A stretch of DNA of 64,000 nucleotides from positions 1 through 64,000 of the forward strand of contig CAAFUF010000023.1 in NCBI GenBank assembly GCA_900766135.1. The letters run 5' to 3'. A model generated the notes under the pieces. It was not told the origin of the DNA. It did no database searches and worked only from the letters and a program-made list of their open reading frames with translations. This document shows, one piece after another, positions 15,435 through 23,887 of this stretch (the first letter of the stretch is position 1; every line of letters begins with the position of its first letter). Both the position numbers and the translations under genes were made by a program. This DNA is from Paenibacillaceae bacterium. Its GTDB lineage: Bacteria > Bacillota > Bacilli > Paenibacillales > Paenibacillaceae.

Positions 15435-17702
15435 ATGAAAAAAAAGAGCGCGTTAGCTCTCGGCAATTTGGTGTTTTTATTTCCAGTGCTGCTTTTAAGT
15501 TTTTTCATGTGGAAAGATTACATGAGTCATATCGATGTTTCAACGCCAACCTTGGACAGAGCGTACCTGTTGGATGAGGGTAAGAAGTTAATCGGCTTTT
15601 CAAACGGTGACCGGTTCCAGGAGAAATACGAGGTTTATCTTTTTGATACCGATACGGAAACCGTCATGAACAAGACGACGATACCTACCCATTTCCAAGC
15701 CGAGCTGGGCCCTGCAACTTATCAGAAGAATGGGATTGTCATCCCAACCTACGACGATTCACTCGGACTGCAAGTCAACTACTTCCATGCAACGGGCGAG
15801 GTTGAAGAGTTGGCTCAGGGGACGATAACCATACCATCCTCATGGAGTTCCAGTGTTCATTCCTGGCGCGGCAGGCTCATTGTCGCATGGGAATCGCCTG
15901 AGGCGGCTTTTTTTGTAGCTCAGGTGAAAGACGGAAAGTTGGAGAAAGTGAATCTAGGCGAGGAGGGCTTGCTTCCGGCCAGGCCTATACGGATCGATGA
16001 AGTGCACGGGAGTTTTGAGAACGGCCAGGCCGTTCCCTTATTTGCGGTCAACTTAAAGGATGATCGAACGGCTTTCGTGAGTGGGATCCTGGACAAAAAT
16101 GCCGATGTATCCGTGCTGCTTCAACACGAGGAGGAAGGGACGTTTGCCGCACAGGATCGGGCGGGCGCTCAATTCGCCGAAAACTTCGGTTTCGATAACG
16201 GTAAGTTGTTGCGCCAAAATGACAATTATCCTGAACAAGCCTCCTTTTATGATGCGAACGAGAAGCATTGGGGAGCTGCAGTTCCTACGCCGAAGCCGGT
16301 TTATCAAGCCCGCGTATTCTTGTTGAATGACGAAGAAGCGCTGATCGCCGGATCTAGCGCAGAAGATGAAGTTAACGGAACGGTGGTCGGCTATGTGTTC
16401 AATGAGAGATCCGGTAAATTTCAAGATGCCACGGTTCTTCTGAAGCAACTGACTTACGAGAATCTAACAAATAGTGAGACCGAGTTCCACAAGCAACTGG
16501 ATTCTGACGTGCTTTACTATAGCAGTGGCGATCTTTCGTCAGGGTATGCCGATCTGAAAAACCAAGAGGCCAAAGTACTTTCGAACGATCAGGTTAAAGG
16601 CTGGATGCTCAAAGAGGCAGAAAATAAAGTCTCCTTGCTGAGCTTCTGGAACTATTTAAAACAAGGCGGAGCCATCGTGATGAACTGGGTGGTTTGGGTC
16701 TTCATCGTGTTAGTTCTATTCCTAGGCATCGCATTCGCTCCTCGCCTATTGGCGAGATCAAGCATGAAAAAAGTGAGAGAGGGCCAGCCGATTCAGGGCA
16801 GAATTATCGATATGGAAGAATCGGGTGTCTATGTGAATGAGCGTCCGCAGGTCCGGTTTATCGTTCAGTTCGAGGATGAAGGTCAAGTGAAAGAAGTTGA
16901 AATCAAGAAGGTCATCTCTTATCTGCATTCCGTTCAAATTGGCGATACCGTAATGATTAGTTACAACCGAAAGAAACACAGGGCGGTGTTCATCACCGAA
17001 GAGGATTTGAAACATGCGGCACAGGAGAATACACCCGTATATATGACCAATGCGGTCCTTGCCCGGATCGAACGTTATGGAAATATAAACCGCGGGCAAG
17101 CCCTTCAGCTTCACTTCATCGCCGAAGGACGGGATTATGCAATCCCTGTCGTTCAACCTCCCGGGTTTGAATATCGTACGGGTGAACGAGCAGACCTGAT
17201 CTTGATTCAGGGAATGCCGAGAATCTTTAGATACGGCCATAGAAGCTCGGATCATGCAGCGGACCTCATCTCCCTGCAAGGTGAAGTCATCTATGTACAG
17301 AAAATGCCGATCGTGATTGAAAATAAGCAGTTGATGCTTATGGAAGTCATCATTTCGAGCGGTGCGGATAAAATCCGTAAGATGAATAGTCTCTTTGTGC
17401 CAGAAAACCTATCCGTACAGGTGGGCACCGTCATTCCAGTCAGCATGGAGCTGGATGATTTACAGAAGGAGGCCCGGTTGCTTCGTGGGAAGCAGGGCGT
17501 GGCTAAGGTGATCTCGGTACATTTTGAAGGGACAAAAGGAGAACGTCCGGTAGCCCAACTTGCCGTAGAAAAGGATGGCGTTACTTATCGCATGAACCAG
17601 ACTATTGAACCCGTATATGGCGTAGTTGCCGGAGATGAGTTGTGGATCGCTTACGATGAAGGAACGCAAGAAGCCATGATTATGAATTATTCTATAAGAT
17701 AA
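15435..17702 (+). CDS. Large two-helix membrane protein of unknown function
   Basis: A 755-residue protein with one hydrophobic segment at about 8-27 and another at about 412-439. The 380 residues between should lie outside; they are strand-rich with repeating turns and could form a beta-propeller (for example YEVYLFDTDTETV, SWRGRLIVAWESPEAAFF). The C-terminal 310 residues inside begin GQPIQGRIIDMEESGVYVNE, resembling DUF3592/NfeD-like barrel segments, and contain further barrel-like repeats. AAGGGGAAGG precedes the ATG. No catalytic motif is visible. An outside-inside layout suggests sensing or scaffolding. Confidence 0.7.
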   Translation: MKKKSALALGNLVFLFPVLLLSFFMWKDYMSHIDVSTPTLDRAYLLDEGKKLIGFSNGDRFQEKYEVYLFDTDTETVMNKTTIPTHFQAELGPATYQKNGIVIPTYDDSLGLQVNYFHATGEVEELAQGTITIPSSWSSSVHSWRGRLIVAWESPEAAFFVAQVKDGKLEKVNLGEEGLLPARPIRIDEVHGSFENGQAVPLFAVNLKDDRTAFVSGILDKNADVSVLLQHEEEGTFAAQDRAGAQFAENFGFDNGKLLRQNDNYPEQASFYDANEKHWGAAVPTPKPVYQARVFLLNDEEALIAGSSAEDEVNGTVVGYVFNERSGKFQDATVLLKQLTYENLTNSETEFHKQLDSDVLYYSSGDLSSGYADLKNQEAKVLSNDQVKGWMLKEAENKVSLLSFWNYLKQGGAIVMNWVVWVFIVLVLFLGIAFAPRLLARSSMKKVREGQPIQGRIIDMEESGVYVNERPQVRFIVQFEDEGQVKEVEIKKVISYLHSVQIGDTVMISYNRKKHRAVFITEEDLKHAAQENTPVYMTNAVLARIERYGNINRGQALQLHFIAEGRDYAIPVVQPPGFEYRTGERADLILIQGMPRIFRYGHRSSDHAADLISLQGEVIYVQKMPIVIENKQLMLMEVIISSGADKIRKMNSLFVPENLSVQVGTVIPVSMELDDLQKEARLLRGKQGVAKVISVHFEGTKGERPVAQLAVEKDGVTYRMNQTIEPVYGVVAGDELWIAYDEGTQEAMIMNYSIR

Positions 17703-17812
17703 CTTGAAACCCAGGCTCGGGAGTGATGCATCATGTAGCCTTACATTTTGATGAGGTGCTTCCTTGTTTCGCAAGCCATCCTCTCGAACCCTGTCCTACT
17801 CTCGAAGATCTA

Positions 17813-17843
17813 TTGACTCTAACGCAGCGTTACCCCTTATAGT
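17813..17843 (+). promoter_or_regulatory. MerR-type promoter with 19-bp spacer
   Basis: TTGACT (17813-17818) and TATAGT (17838-17843) are 19 bases apart, the over-long spacing typical of MerR-activated promoters. The spacer contains the dyad CTAACGCAGCGTTAC. It drives the DUF5946-hydrolase pair. No MerR gene is adjacent. Confidence 0.65.
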
Positions 17844-17866
17844 TCAAAGGGGGCTAAGGTGAGGTT

Positions 17867-18391
17867 ATGCAGAATATTGAGCGACAAGCCCAAAAAAACG
17901 GGGTGAAGTTGAAGGATGATGGGAGATGTCAATTTTGCGGGTCAAATACCAAAGGTGGGGTATTTGAATGTTTTGACGTTTTCAATGATATGGCAGGTCA
18001 CTTTGTGGACGGAATCGGTCTATTCCAATTTATTTTTGCCGATGCACATTGTTTGCAACATTCGGAGGTTCATGGGAAATGGAACAACCATTTGCATCTT
18101 GCCAGACAGTATTTGATTCTTGAGAAAAATATAGAGTGGAACTATTCGAAAACACCTCAGTTAAGCAATATTATAGATCAATATAAATTGTCCCACCCGG
18201 ATGATTGGATCCCGGCATTGCCCGTTCAGGAAAGAGGACATTTAACGGTTACGGATTTAATCGGACTTAAGCGGAAAGAACTTGAATCGATGATCATTAA
18301 ATGGGCGAATGAGGTCTATCGGTCATATGATCTTTTTCATCCTAAAGCAAAAGTTGTGGGCGATCTGTATATCAACAAATATGAACGATAA
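17867..18391 (+). CDS. DUF5946 family protein
   Basis: A 174-residue cytoplasmic protein. A CxxC pair (C21, C24 in GRCQFCG) near the start and a later ADAHCLQHSEVHGKWNNHLHLARQ, rich in Cys and His, point to a metal site, probably zinc. The pattern fits DUF5946. The function is unknown. It is followed 15 bases later by a metallo-beta-lactamase-fold hydrolase and preceded by a MerR-type promoter, so an inducible two-gene unit is likely. Confidence 0.7.
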   Translation: MQNIERQAQKNGVKLKDDGRCQFCGSNTKGGVFECFDVFNDMAGHFVDGIGLFQFIFADAHCLQHSEVHGKWNNHLHLARQYLILEKNIEWNYSKTPQLSNIIDQYKLSHPDDWIPALPVQERGHLTVTDLIGLKRKELESMIIKWANEVYRSYDLFHPKAKVVGDLYINKYER

Positions 18392-18406
18392 TATACGGAG
18401 GAACCC

Positions 18407-18973
18407 ATGAATGTATTAAATATTGGCTATGGTTCGACAAATTATTATGCGGTAGGCTTCCAAAAAAAGTATCTTCTCATCGATACGGGCATGCCGGGTA
18501 CGCTTGGAAAGATGATGAGCCAATTGCGGAAGTTCGGAATCCGATGGAATGACATTCATCATTTGATCGTCACTCATTTTCATCCGGATCATTGCGGAAT
18601 TGCTCAAGAGCTTCAATCTTTGGGCATTGAAATCATCATCAGTAGAACGCAACTGGATTTTCTTGAACCCGCAAACGAGTCCATGAAGAAGTTTCATGAT
18701 TTTAAGGACATCGTCATTAATCCGCAAAACATCATCAACGAAAACGATAAATCGGCATTCATGAAGAGATTAGGGATTCCGGGTTATTTTCTTCACACAC
18801 CAGGTCACTCTGATGATTCCATCAGCATTATTATCGAGGGGTTGGGGATCTTTACGGGTGATTTGCCTTTCCATATGGAATCGAACGAGAAGGTGGATGT
18901 TAGTTGGTCGCGACTAAGAAGCACGAACGAAAAAAAGGTATTCCCGGGGCATGGTCCTAGCCTAACACTTTGA
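18407..18973 (+). CDS. Metallo-beta-lactamase-fold hydrolase
   Basis: A 188-residue MBL-fold enzyme. The HxHxDH metal motif is at 57-62 (THFHPDHCG), followed by a later HTPGHSDDS and IFTGDLPF, and a final FPGHGPS, which together supply the usual dinuclear site ligands. There is no signal peptide, so it acts in the cytoplasm. It is short for the family but no core element is missing. A GGAGG site precedes the ATG. The substrate is unknown; glyoxalase-II-like thioesterase or lactonase activity is possible. Confidence 0.88.
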   Translation: MNVLNIGYGSTNYYAVGFQKKYLLIDTGMPGTLGKMMSQLRKFGIRWNDIHHLIVTHFHPDHCGIAQELQSLGIEIIISRTQLDFLEPANESMKKFHDFKDIVINPQNIINENDKSAFMKRLGIPGYFLHTPGHSDDSISIIIEGLGIFTGDLPFHMESNEKVDVSWSRLRSTNEKKVFPGHGPSLTL

Positions 18974-19152
18974 ATTGTAAGTTGAATTTATTAATCTGGT
19001 CTACTGCAGGTGCAGGTGGGGTAACCTGAGCAGGGTCGACATTAAAAAACTCTCAAAACCTAGAAGTGGGGTTTCGAAGTTTCTTTCCTTGCAGCGTTTC
19101 ATGGCTGGATAGTCATAGTGGGGCGATCTTGGGCGGTCCGACAACGTATTTT

Positions 19153-19188
19153 AAAGCGCGACTACCCAATAGGTATCGCGCTTTCTTA
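19153..19188. terminator. Hairpin after the sucrose-phosphorylase-type gene
   Basis: AAAGCGCGA (19153-19161) pairs with TCGCGCTTT (19176-19184), with further pairing inside (TACC/GGTA). T-rich flanks on both sides suggest bidirectional termination between the MBL gene and the sugar block. The rest of 18974-19234 shows nothing I recognise. Confidence 0.6.
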
Positions 19189-19234
19189 AGAAAAAATCTC
19201 AAACTGGAGTTGTTATGCGGCAGGCAACCCTTCC

Positions 19235-20704
19235 CTACACCTCGTACTGAACACTCGCCCCTTCCGCATCCACATAATCAATGACCGTCCGGTTCGTGAC
19301 AAGATCAAGATGCAGCGTACAGCGCAGCTCACCCTTAGTCCACTCCAGCCGGACTTCATGATTTGCCGATTCCAGTACACGAAAATCGCCGTTAAAGGCG
19401 TCGTATTCGTTGCGGAACCGGATCAGCGCAAGCAGGCGCCAAACGGTGCTTTTGCCAAGCGCCTGCTCAATCTCGTCCATACTGAAGTTATGACGGTTGA
19501 TCTCACGTCCTTCTCCTGTGCGGCGAACCCCTTCTTCATCGTTCTCTCCGGCCAAAAGACCGACGTAATAGACCTGCGGGATGCCCGGAGTGAAGAACTG
19601 AATGGCGCGGGCCGCCAGATAAGCGTCATCGTCGCGGTTCAGCACGGAATAGAAGGAGCAGCGGATCTGGTGCACATCGAACCCGTCTTCGCCCTTATGC
19701 TCCTCGGAGACGATCAGGCTCAGATTGGCGCCGCGTTCAAGGCAAGTATCGACCAGCTTGCGCGCTTCCTTCGTGTCGATCAGTCCGTCGAGATCGGGCT
19801 TAACGGGGATGCCGTCATGGCAGTCCAGCATCGTGAATTGCTTCGCGGGACGCGTGGTCAGGTATTCCTTCAGCGCTTCCGCATTTTTATTGACGAGCGT
19901 ATCGAGGATGCGATAAGGCAGGATAAAATCATAAATCCAGAATCCGTGCTCCGCCAGTTTATATTGAATGCTGTAGTGGGAATGAACCTCCGGCAGCAGC
20001 TCGATATCCAGCGAGTCAGCCAGCTCCTTGATCCAGTCCAGAAAGCCGTAAATCTCCGGCTCTACGAAGAAGCAGCTCGTCCCCAGCTTTTTGATGATAT
20101 AGCCTACGGCATCCAGCCGTACAATCTTGACGTTGTTGTTGCGGAAGTTCTCAAAGATATCGGTCAGCAGACGTTTGGCCTGATCCGAGTGAATGTCGAG
20201 ATCGATTTGCTCCGAAGGATCGGTTTTTCCGAAAGTCGTCCATACTTTCTCCTCTTCTCCCGTTTCCTCGATCGTGAACGTAGAATACGGCAAGGGACGA
20301 CGGAGAAACATTTTGTCGATATCAGCTTGAACAGGTTGTCCGTCCGCCCAGATTTTGCCCACGGTCAGGAACAAATCCGCGTAAGGGGAGCGTTTTCCCT
20401 TTTTCAGGAAATCCTGAAAATACGCCGACTGCCGGGATATATGATTCACCATCACATCCAGCAGCACATCATGTTTCGTTCCGATCGCCTTGATGTCTTC
20501 CCAGGTCCCGAAGGCAGGCTCAATCTCAAAATAAGTAAGCGGAGCGAACCCCCGGTCTCCCGAGGAGGGAAACGGGGGAAGAATATGAATGCCGCCCTTG
20601 AAGATATTCGAAAAATGCTCATTCAGCACACGGTTTAAGGCTTGCAGGCTCCCGCCCAGCGAGTCGGGATAGGTAATCAGTTGCACTTGGTTGTGAACGG
20701 CCAT
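19235..20704 (-). CDS. gtfA: GH13_18 sucrose-phosphorylase-type enzyme
   Basis: GH13 subfamily 18 enzymes split sucrose-like glucosides with phosphate, giving glucose 1-phosphate. The 489-residue length fits. The catalytic trio is D198 (VRLDAVGY), E239 (LPEVHSH) and D297 (LDCHDG), aligned with D192, E232 and D290 of the Bifidobacterium enzyme. The loop after D297 reads GIPVKPDLDG and later GFDVHQIRC, which I associate with sucrose-6F-phosphate or glucosylglycerate phosphorylases more than with classical sucrose phosphorylase. AGGAGG supports the 20704 start. It lies 13 bases after a PfkB kinase that could phosphorylate the released sugar. Confidence 0.85.
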   Translation of the reverse strand: MAVHNQVQLITYPDSLGGSLQALNRVLNEHFSNIFKGGIHILPPFPSSGDRGFAPLTYFEIEPAFGTWEDIKAIGTKHDVLLDVMVNHISRQSAYFQDFLKKGKRSPYADLFLTVGKIWADGQPVQADIDKMFLRRPLPYSTFTIEETGEEEKVWTTFGKTDPSEQIDLDIHSDQAKRLLTDIFENFRNNNVKIVRLDAVGYIIKKLGTSCFFVEPEIYGFLDWIKELADSLDIELLPEVHSHYSIQYKLAEHGFWIYDFILPYRILDTLVNKNAEALKEYLTTRPAKQFTMLDCHDGIPVKPDLDGLIDTKEARKLVDTCLERGANLSLIVSEEHKGEDGFDVHQIRCSFYSVLNRDDDAYLAARAIQFFTPGIPQVYYVGLLAGENDEEGVRRTGEGREINRHNFSMDEIEQALGKSTVWRLLALIRFRNEYDAFNGDFRVLESANHEVRLEWTKGELRCTLHLDLVTNRTVIDYVDAEGASVQYEV

Positions 20705-20717
20705 TTCTCTTGCCCTC

Positions 20718-21674
20718 CTAGAGTTGGTACTTCGTTTTGAAAGCTTCAAGCGCCGGCAGTTCTACGACCGCTCCCGTAAATTGCAGCTTGTATGCGCTGA
20801 CCGCCAGCCCGAATTCCAACGCTTTGCGAACCGGATACCCCTTGACGAGCGCCGTATAAAAGCCGGACCAGAAGGCATCGCCTGCTCCCGTCGTATCTGT
20901 CACTTGCGTTGCCAGCGTTTCGAACTTCACAGTTTCCCGTCCGTTTGAGACAAGCGCGCCGTCCTTGCCCAAAGTCAGGATGACCAGCTTCACGCCAAGG
21001 TCCAGAAACTTCCGAATCTGATTCTCCGGAGTGTCTTTCCCGAACAGCCGCTCGGCATCGTCTTCCGACGGCTTGGCGATGTCGACAAGGGGAAGGATGG
21101 ACTTTATATACTTCACTCCGTCCTCGCCTTCCGTCCATAGCGCCGGATGGTAGTTGGGATCAAAGCAGACGAGAACCCCGTTCCGGCTAGCGTCCCGGAT
21201 CATGAGCTCCACCGCGGCTCTTGACGGGTGCCGGGACAACGGCCAGCAGGAGAAATGGACGATTTTCGTCCGAAGCAGGGCGGTGTGCAGTTCCTCGGTG
21301 TAGGTGAGTCGGTAATCGGCGCCCCGGTAGAAGATCGGGATCGGCGTGGATTGGCTCCTGGTCACGACCACCAGGCTGGTTGCCGCGTTCACGTGTTGGA
21401 CGCAGCTTGTATCCATTCCGGCTCTTCTCAAATGCTCCACCAGAAATTGCCCAAGCCCATCCGTCCCCACAGCACAAGCGACAAGCGGCCGGATGCCTAG
21501 CCGCTTGGTATTCATGGCAATGTTCGCCGGCGAGCCACCGAAATACCGGCGGTAATCGGCGTTGTCAAAGGAATCGCCGTAATCCCCCGAGATCATATCC
21601 ACCAGCAATTCCCCGACTGTTAACAGATCCAGGTCTTTCTCATCAAATTCCACACTATTCTCAAAATCAAACAT
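20718..21674 (-). CDS. PfkB-family sugar kinase (fructokinase-like)
   Basis: A 318-residue ribokinase-type kinase. N-terminal GELLVDMISGDYGD and YRRYFGGSPANIAMNTKRLG bind the sugar; the C-terminal signature TDTTGAGDAFWSGFYTALV holds the catalytic Asp and anion hole. The di-Gly lid motif and CFDPNYHPALW match bacterial fructokinases and related keto-sugar kinases. The start at 21674 is preferred to 21689, with GGGGGGA upstream. Placed directly before the GH13_18 gene, it most likely phosphorylates fructose or whatever acceptor the phosphorylase frees. Confidence 0.87.
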   Translation of the reverse strand: MFDFENSVEFDEKDLDLLTVGELLVDMISGDYGDSFDNADYRRYFGGSPANIAMNTKRLGIRPLVACAVGTDGLGQFLVEHLRRAGMDTSCVQHVNAATSLVVVTRSQSTPIPIFYRGADYRLTYTEELHTALLRTKIVHFSCWPLSRHPSRAAVELMIRDASRNGVLVCFDPNYHPALWTEGEDGVKYIKSILPLVDIAKPSEDDAERLFGKDTPENQIRKFLDLGVKLVILTLGKDGALVSNGRETVKFETLATQVTDTTGAGDAFWSGFYTALVKGYPVRKALEFGLAVSAYKLQFTGAVVELPALEAFKTKYQL

Positions 21675-21731
21675 GGGTATTCCCCCCATTCGTCTTCGAT
21701 CATCCGGTTCTAGACATAAAACGGACTTGGC

Positions 21732-22580
21732 TTAGCGCCCCTGGTTATGTTTCTTGTAGAACATGGGAGAGGTTCCCGTTACATTTTTAAACAACTTGGA
21801 GAAGTAGAGGGAATCCGTGATGCCGACGGAAGCCGAAATCTCCTGAATGTTGAGGTCCGTCTCCTGCAGCAGGACTTTGGCGTTTTGGATGCGGATTTTA
21901 CTGATATATTCCGGGATGGACATGCCGGTGATCCGCTTGAAATGACGGGAAAGGTAGGAGCGGCTGTAGTTGACATGCTTGCACAGCATATCCACATCAA
22001 GATGCATGTAATAATTTTGCTCGATAAAAAGCACGGCCTGTTGCACCACGCTTTCGGAGCCCGTCCGCAGGCCAGCCTCGCCGTAATGTTTCACTCCCTG
22101 TTCCACCAGGTGAAATATATGCAACAGATAGCTGATGCACAGCAGTTGTCCGTCCTTCGCTTCCGGGAGCTCCTGGATCAGCAGCAGCATTTTATTGATG
22201 ATGGTATGCGTCGTAATTCCCGTCAGGCAGCAATGATTAATATCCAGACCCATCAGGCTCAGATAGTATGGAATATACTGGCCGTTGAAGGAAACCCACA
22301 TGATTTCCCACGGATCCTCCGGGTCGGCATAGTAAAAATGCTTCTCTCTGGGAATCAGAATAAACATATCCCCCTGGTTCAACATTTTATTGACGTGATC
22401 GCCCTGGGTTAAAAAACCTTTGCCGTTGAGGACAAAAACCATCTTGTAGTTCTCAAGAACGCGCGGGCCTACGACATGGTCTTTGCCGCACTTCCGGTGG
22501 CCTGCCCAAGTAATGTAAGGGGACTGCTCCATTTGTGTTTTTGTCGGTGAGTGAAAATGCTGTACGATGTGATCTTCCAT
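21732..22580 (-). CDS. AraC-family transcriptional regulator
   Basis: A 282-residue regulator: an N-terminal cupin sensor domain (GDMFILIPREKHFYYADP) and a C-terminal double helix-turn-helix of about 100 residues (MLCKHVNYSRSYLSRHFKRI, then IQEISASVGITDSLYFSKLF and GTSPMFYKKH). It probably binds a sugar and activates the transporter/phosphorylase genes. A terminator separates it from the upstream BNR gene, so it leads its own operon with the kinase and phosphorylase. The ATG at 22580, with GGGTGG upstream, is preferred to the TTG at 22595. Confidence 0.9.
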   Translation of the reverse strand: MEDHIVQHFHSPTKTQMEQSPYITWAGHRKCGKDHVVGPRVLENYKMVFVLNGKGFLTQGDHVNKMLNQGDMFILIPREKHFYYADPEDPWEIMWVSFNGQYIPYYLSLMGLDINHCCLTGITTHTIINKMLLLIQELPEAKDGQLLCISYLLHIFHLVEQGVKHYGEAGLRTGSESVVQQAVLFIEQNYYMHLDVDMLCKHVNYSRSYLSRHFKRITGMSIPEYISKIRIQNAKVLLQETDLNIQEISASVGITDSLYFSKLFKNVTGTSPMFYKKHNQGR

Positions 22581-22668
22581 TTCTGTCCACCCCAAAAAGT
22601 AGCCGTAAATTTAGGTTAACTCACTGTACCGCACCGCTTTTTCTTTGTCAATTGAACCCCAAAAGCCC

Positions 22669-22693
22669 GAAAAGGGGCTGAACCGTCAGCCCC
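22669..22693 (-). terminator. Terminator after the BNR/sialidase-like gene
   Basis: On the minus strand GGGGCTGA, a short loop and TTCAGCCCC are followed by TTTT. It splits the block into a transporter-BNR operon and an AraC-kinase-phosphorylase operon. Confidence 0.75.
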
Positions 22694-22696
22694 CGG

Positions 22697-23824
22697 TTAT
22701 TCGGCACCGGTTACCCACTGCTCCGTAAAGGAGACGAACTTCATCGTGCGGCGGTTGCCGTAGGAATAAGCCGCGTGCAGAGTTCCGTCCGCAGCCTGCA
22801 TGATGCAAGGATACTCGTAGCGGCGGTTACGGATTAAGTTTTTGTGGCCGCCGAAGCCTTCGCCGGTCTCCACATGGCGGCGGTACGGCCACGTTCTGCC
22901 TTCGTCCTCCGAAATGGCTACCGTAACCGGGCAGCGTTCAAACGGCCAAACGGTAATATCCGGTTTGTCGTTGAAGCGTAGATCGTTGTAGATGATGGCG
23001 AGCTTGCCGCTTGCAAGCTTGATGGCGGAAATGCTGGAGTTGTTGTTCGGCAATTCGGTGCGAACCGGCTCCGTCCAGGTCTCTCCGTCATCATCCGATT
23101 TCGCATAATAAATATTGTCCGCCGCACGGCTGCGGAAGAGCCCGATCAGCTTTCCTGGCGCCATCTCAATCACGTTGCAATGCACGCGGCCGCGGCTGCC
23201 GGGAACCTCGACGCTGCGCCACGTGCCGCCTTCATCGTCGGAGATGTTCATGACCGTGATATCGCTGCCGTTACGGGTGTCGTCATTGAAGCAGATCCAG
23301 TTCTCAAATATCCATCTTCCGCTGGAGAGAATCTGGATTTTCTGGCGGCAGAACGAGCCTTCCCGCGGAAACATCACCTCCGCCCGGTCCCAGGTATACC
23401 CGTTGTCCCTTGAAACCTTGCGGTAAATCTTGGAGGTATACTGCAGGTTGAACTCCGGCGGTTCGGTGGCCGTACGAGCCCGCTGAGCCGTGTACATGAC
23501 CCACAGCTCGCCGTTCGGATGAAGAAACAAGGACGGATTTTGCTCGCTGAAGCCGTTATCGTCGGAAATCCGCACCGCGGGCGTCCAGGCGTCCGAACCG
23601 GCATTCAGACGGGACATCACAATACTGACATCGGAGTTGCCTTCGTCCGAGCCGGCAAACCAGACGCAGAGCAAATCACCGTTAGGCAGCTCTTGCAGGT
23701 CACAGGCATGGCTTGTTTCGAAATCGCAAGGTAAAAGGGATTCCACCAGACCGAGGCGGCGGTTGAAATAAAGCTTTCCGTCCTCTGTCAGGTCATTTAA
23801 TTCGATCATCGGATGGTTTAACAT
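22697..23824 (-). CDS. BNR-repeat sialidase-like protein, cytoplasmic
   Basis: A 375-residue six-bladed propeller candidate. Four Asp-boxes are visible: SRDNGYTWDR, SDDEGGTWRS, SDDDGETWTE and SEDEGRTWPY. The N-terminal CDFETSHACDLQELPNGD and CVWFAGSDEG are typical of the BNR_2 (PF13088) group often annotated as exo-alpha-sialidase. There is no signal peptide, and a classic FRIP motif is not obvious, so true sialidase activity is doubtful. Lying 63 bases after an ABC sugar permease, it should act on an imported oligosaccharide, as a hydrolase or a lyase. Confidence 0.78.
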   Translation of the reverse strand: MLNHPMIELNDLTEDGKLYFNRRLGLVESLLPCDFETSHACDLQELPNGDLLCVWFAGSDEGNSDVSIVMSRLNAGSDAWTPAVRISDDNGFSEQNPSLFLHPNGELWVMYTAQRARTATEPPEFNLQYTSKIYRKVSRDNGYTWDRAEVMFPREGSFCRQKIQILSSGRWIFENWICFNDDTRNGSDITVMNISDDEGGTWRSVEVPGSRGRVHCNVIEMAPGKLIGLFRSRAADNIYYAKSDDDGETWTEPVRTELPNNNSSISAIKLASGKLAIIYNDLRFNDKPDITVWPFERCPVTVAISEDEGRTWPYRRHVETGEGFGGHKNLIRNRRYEYPCIMQAADGTLHAAYSYGNRRTMKFVSFTEQWVTGAE

Positions 23825-23887
23825 AACAGGCTCCTTCTGTTGGAAAATTGGGGAATGGTCGACCTTCTTCCGGGAAGCGAGACAAGC

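Noticed and set aside
19310..20638. 442-residue plus-strand open frame opposite the sucrose-phosphorylase-type gene
   Set aside because: It lies wholly antisense to a gene with intact catalytic motifs, has no ribosome site, and its sequence resembles no family.
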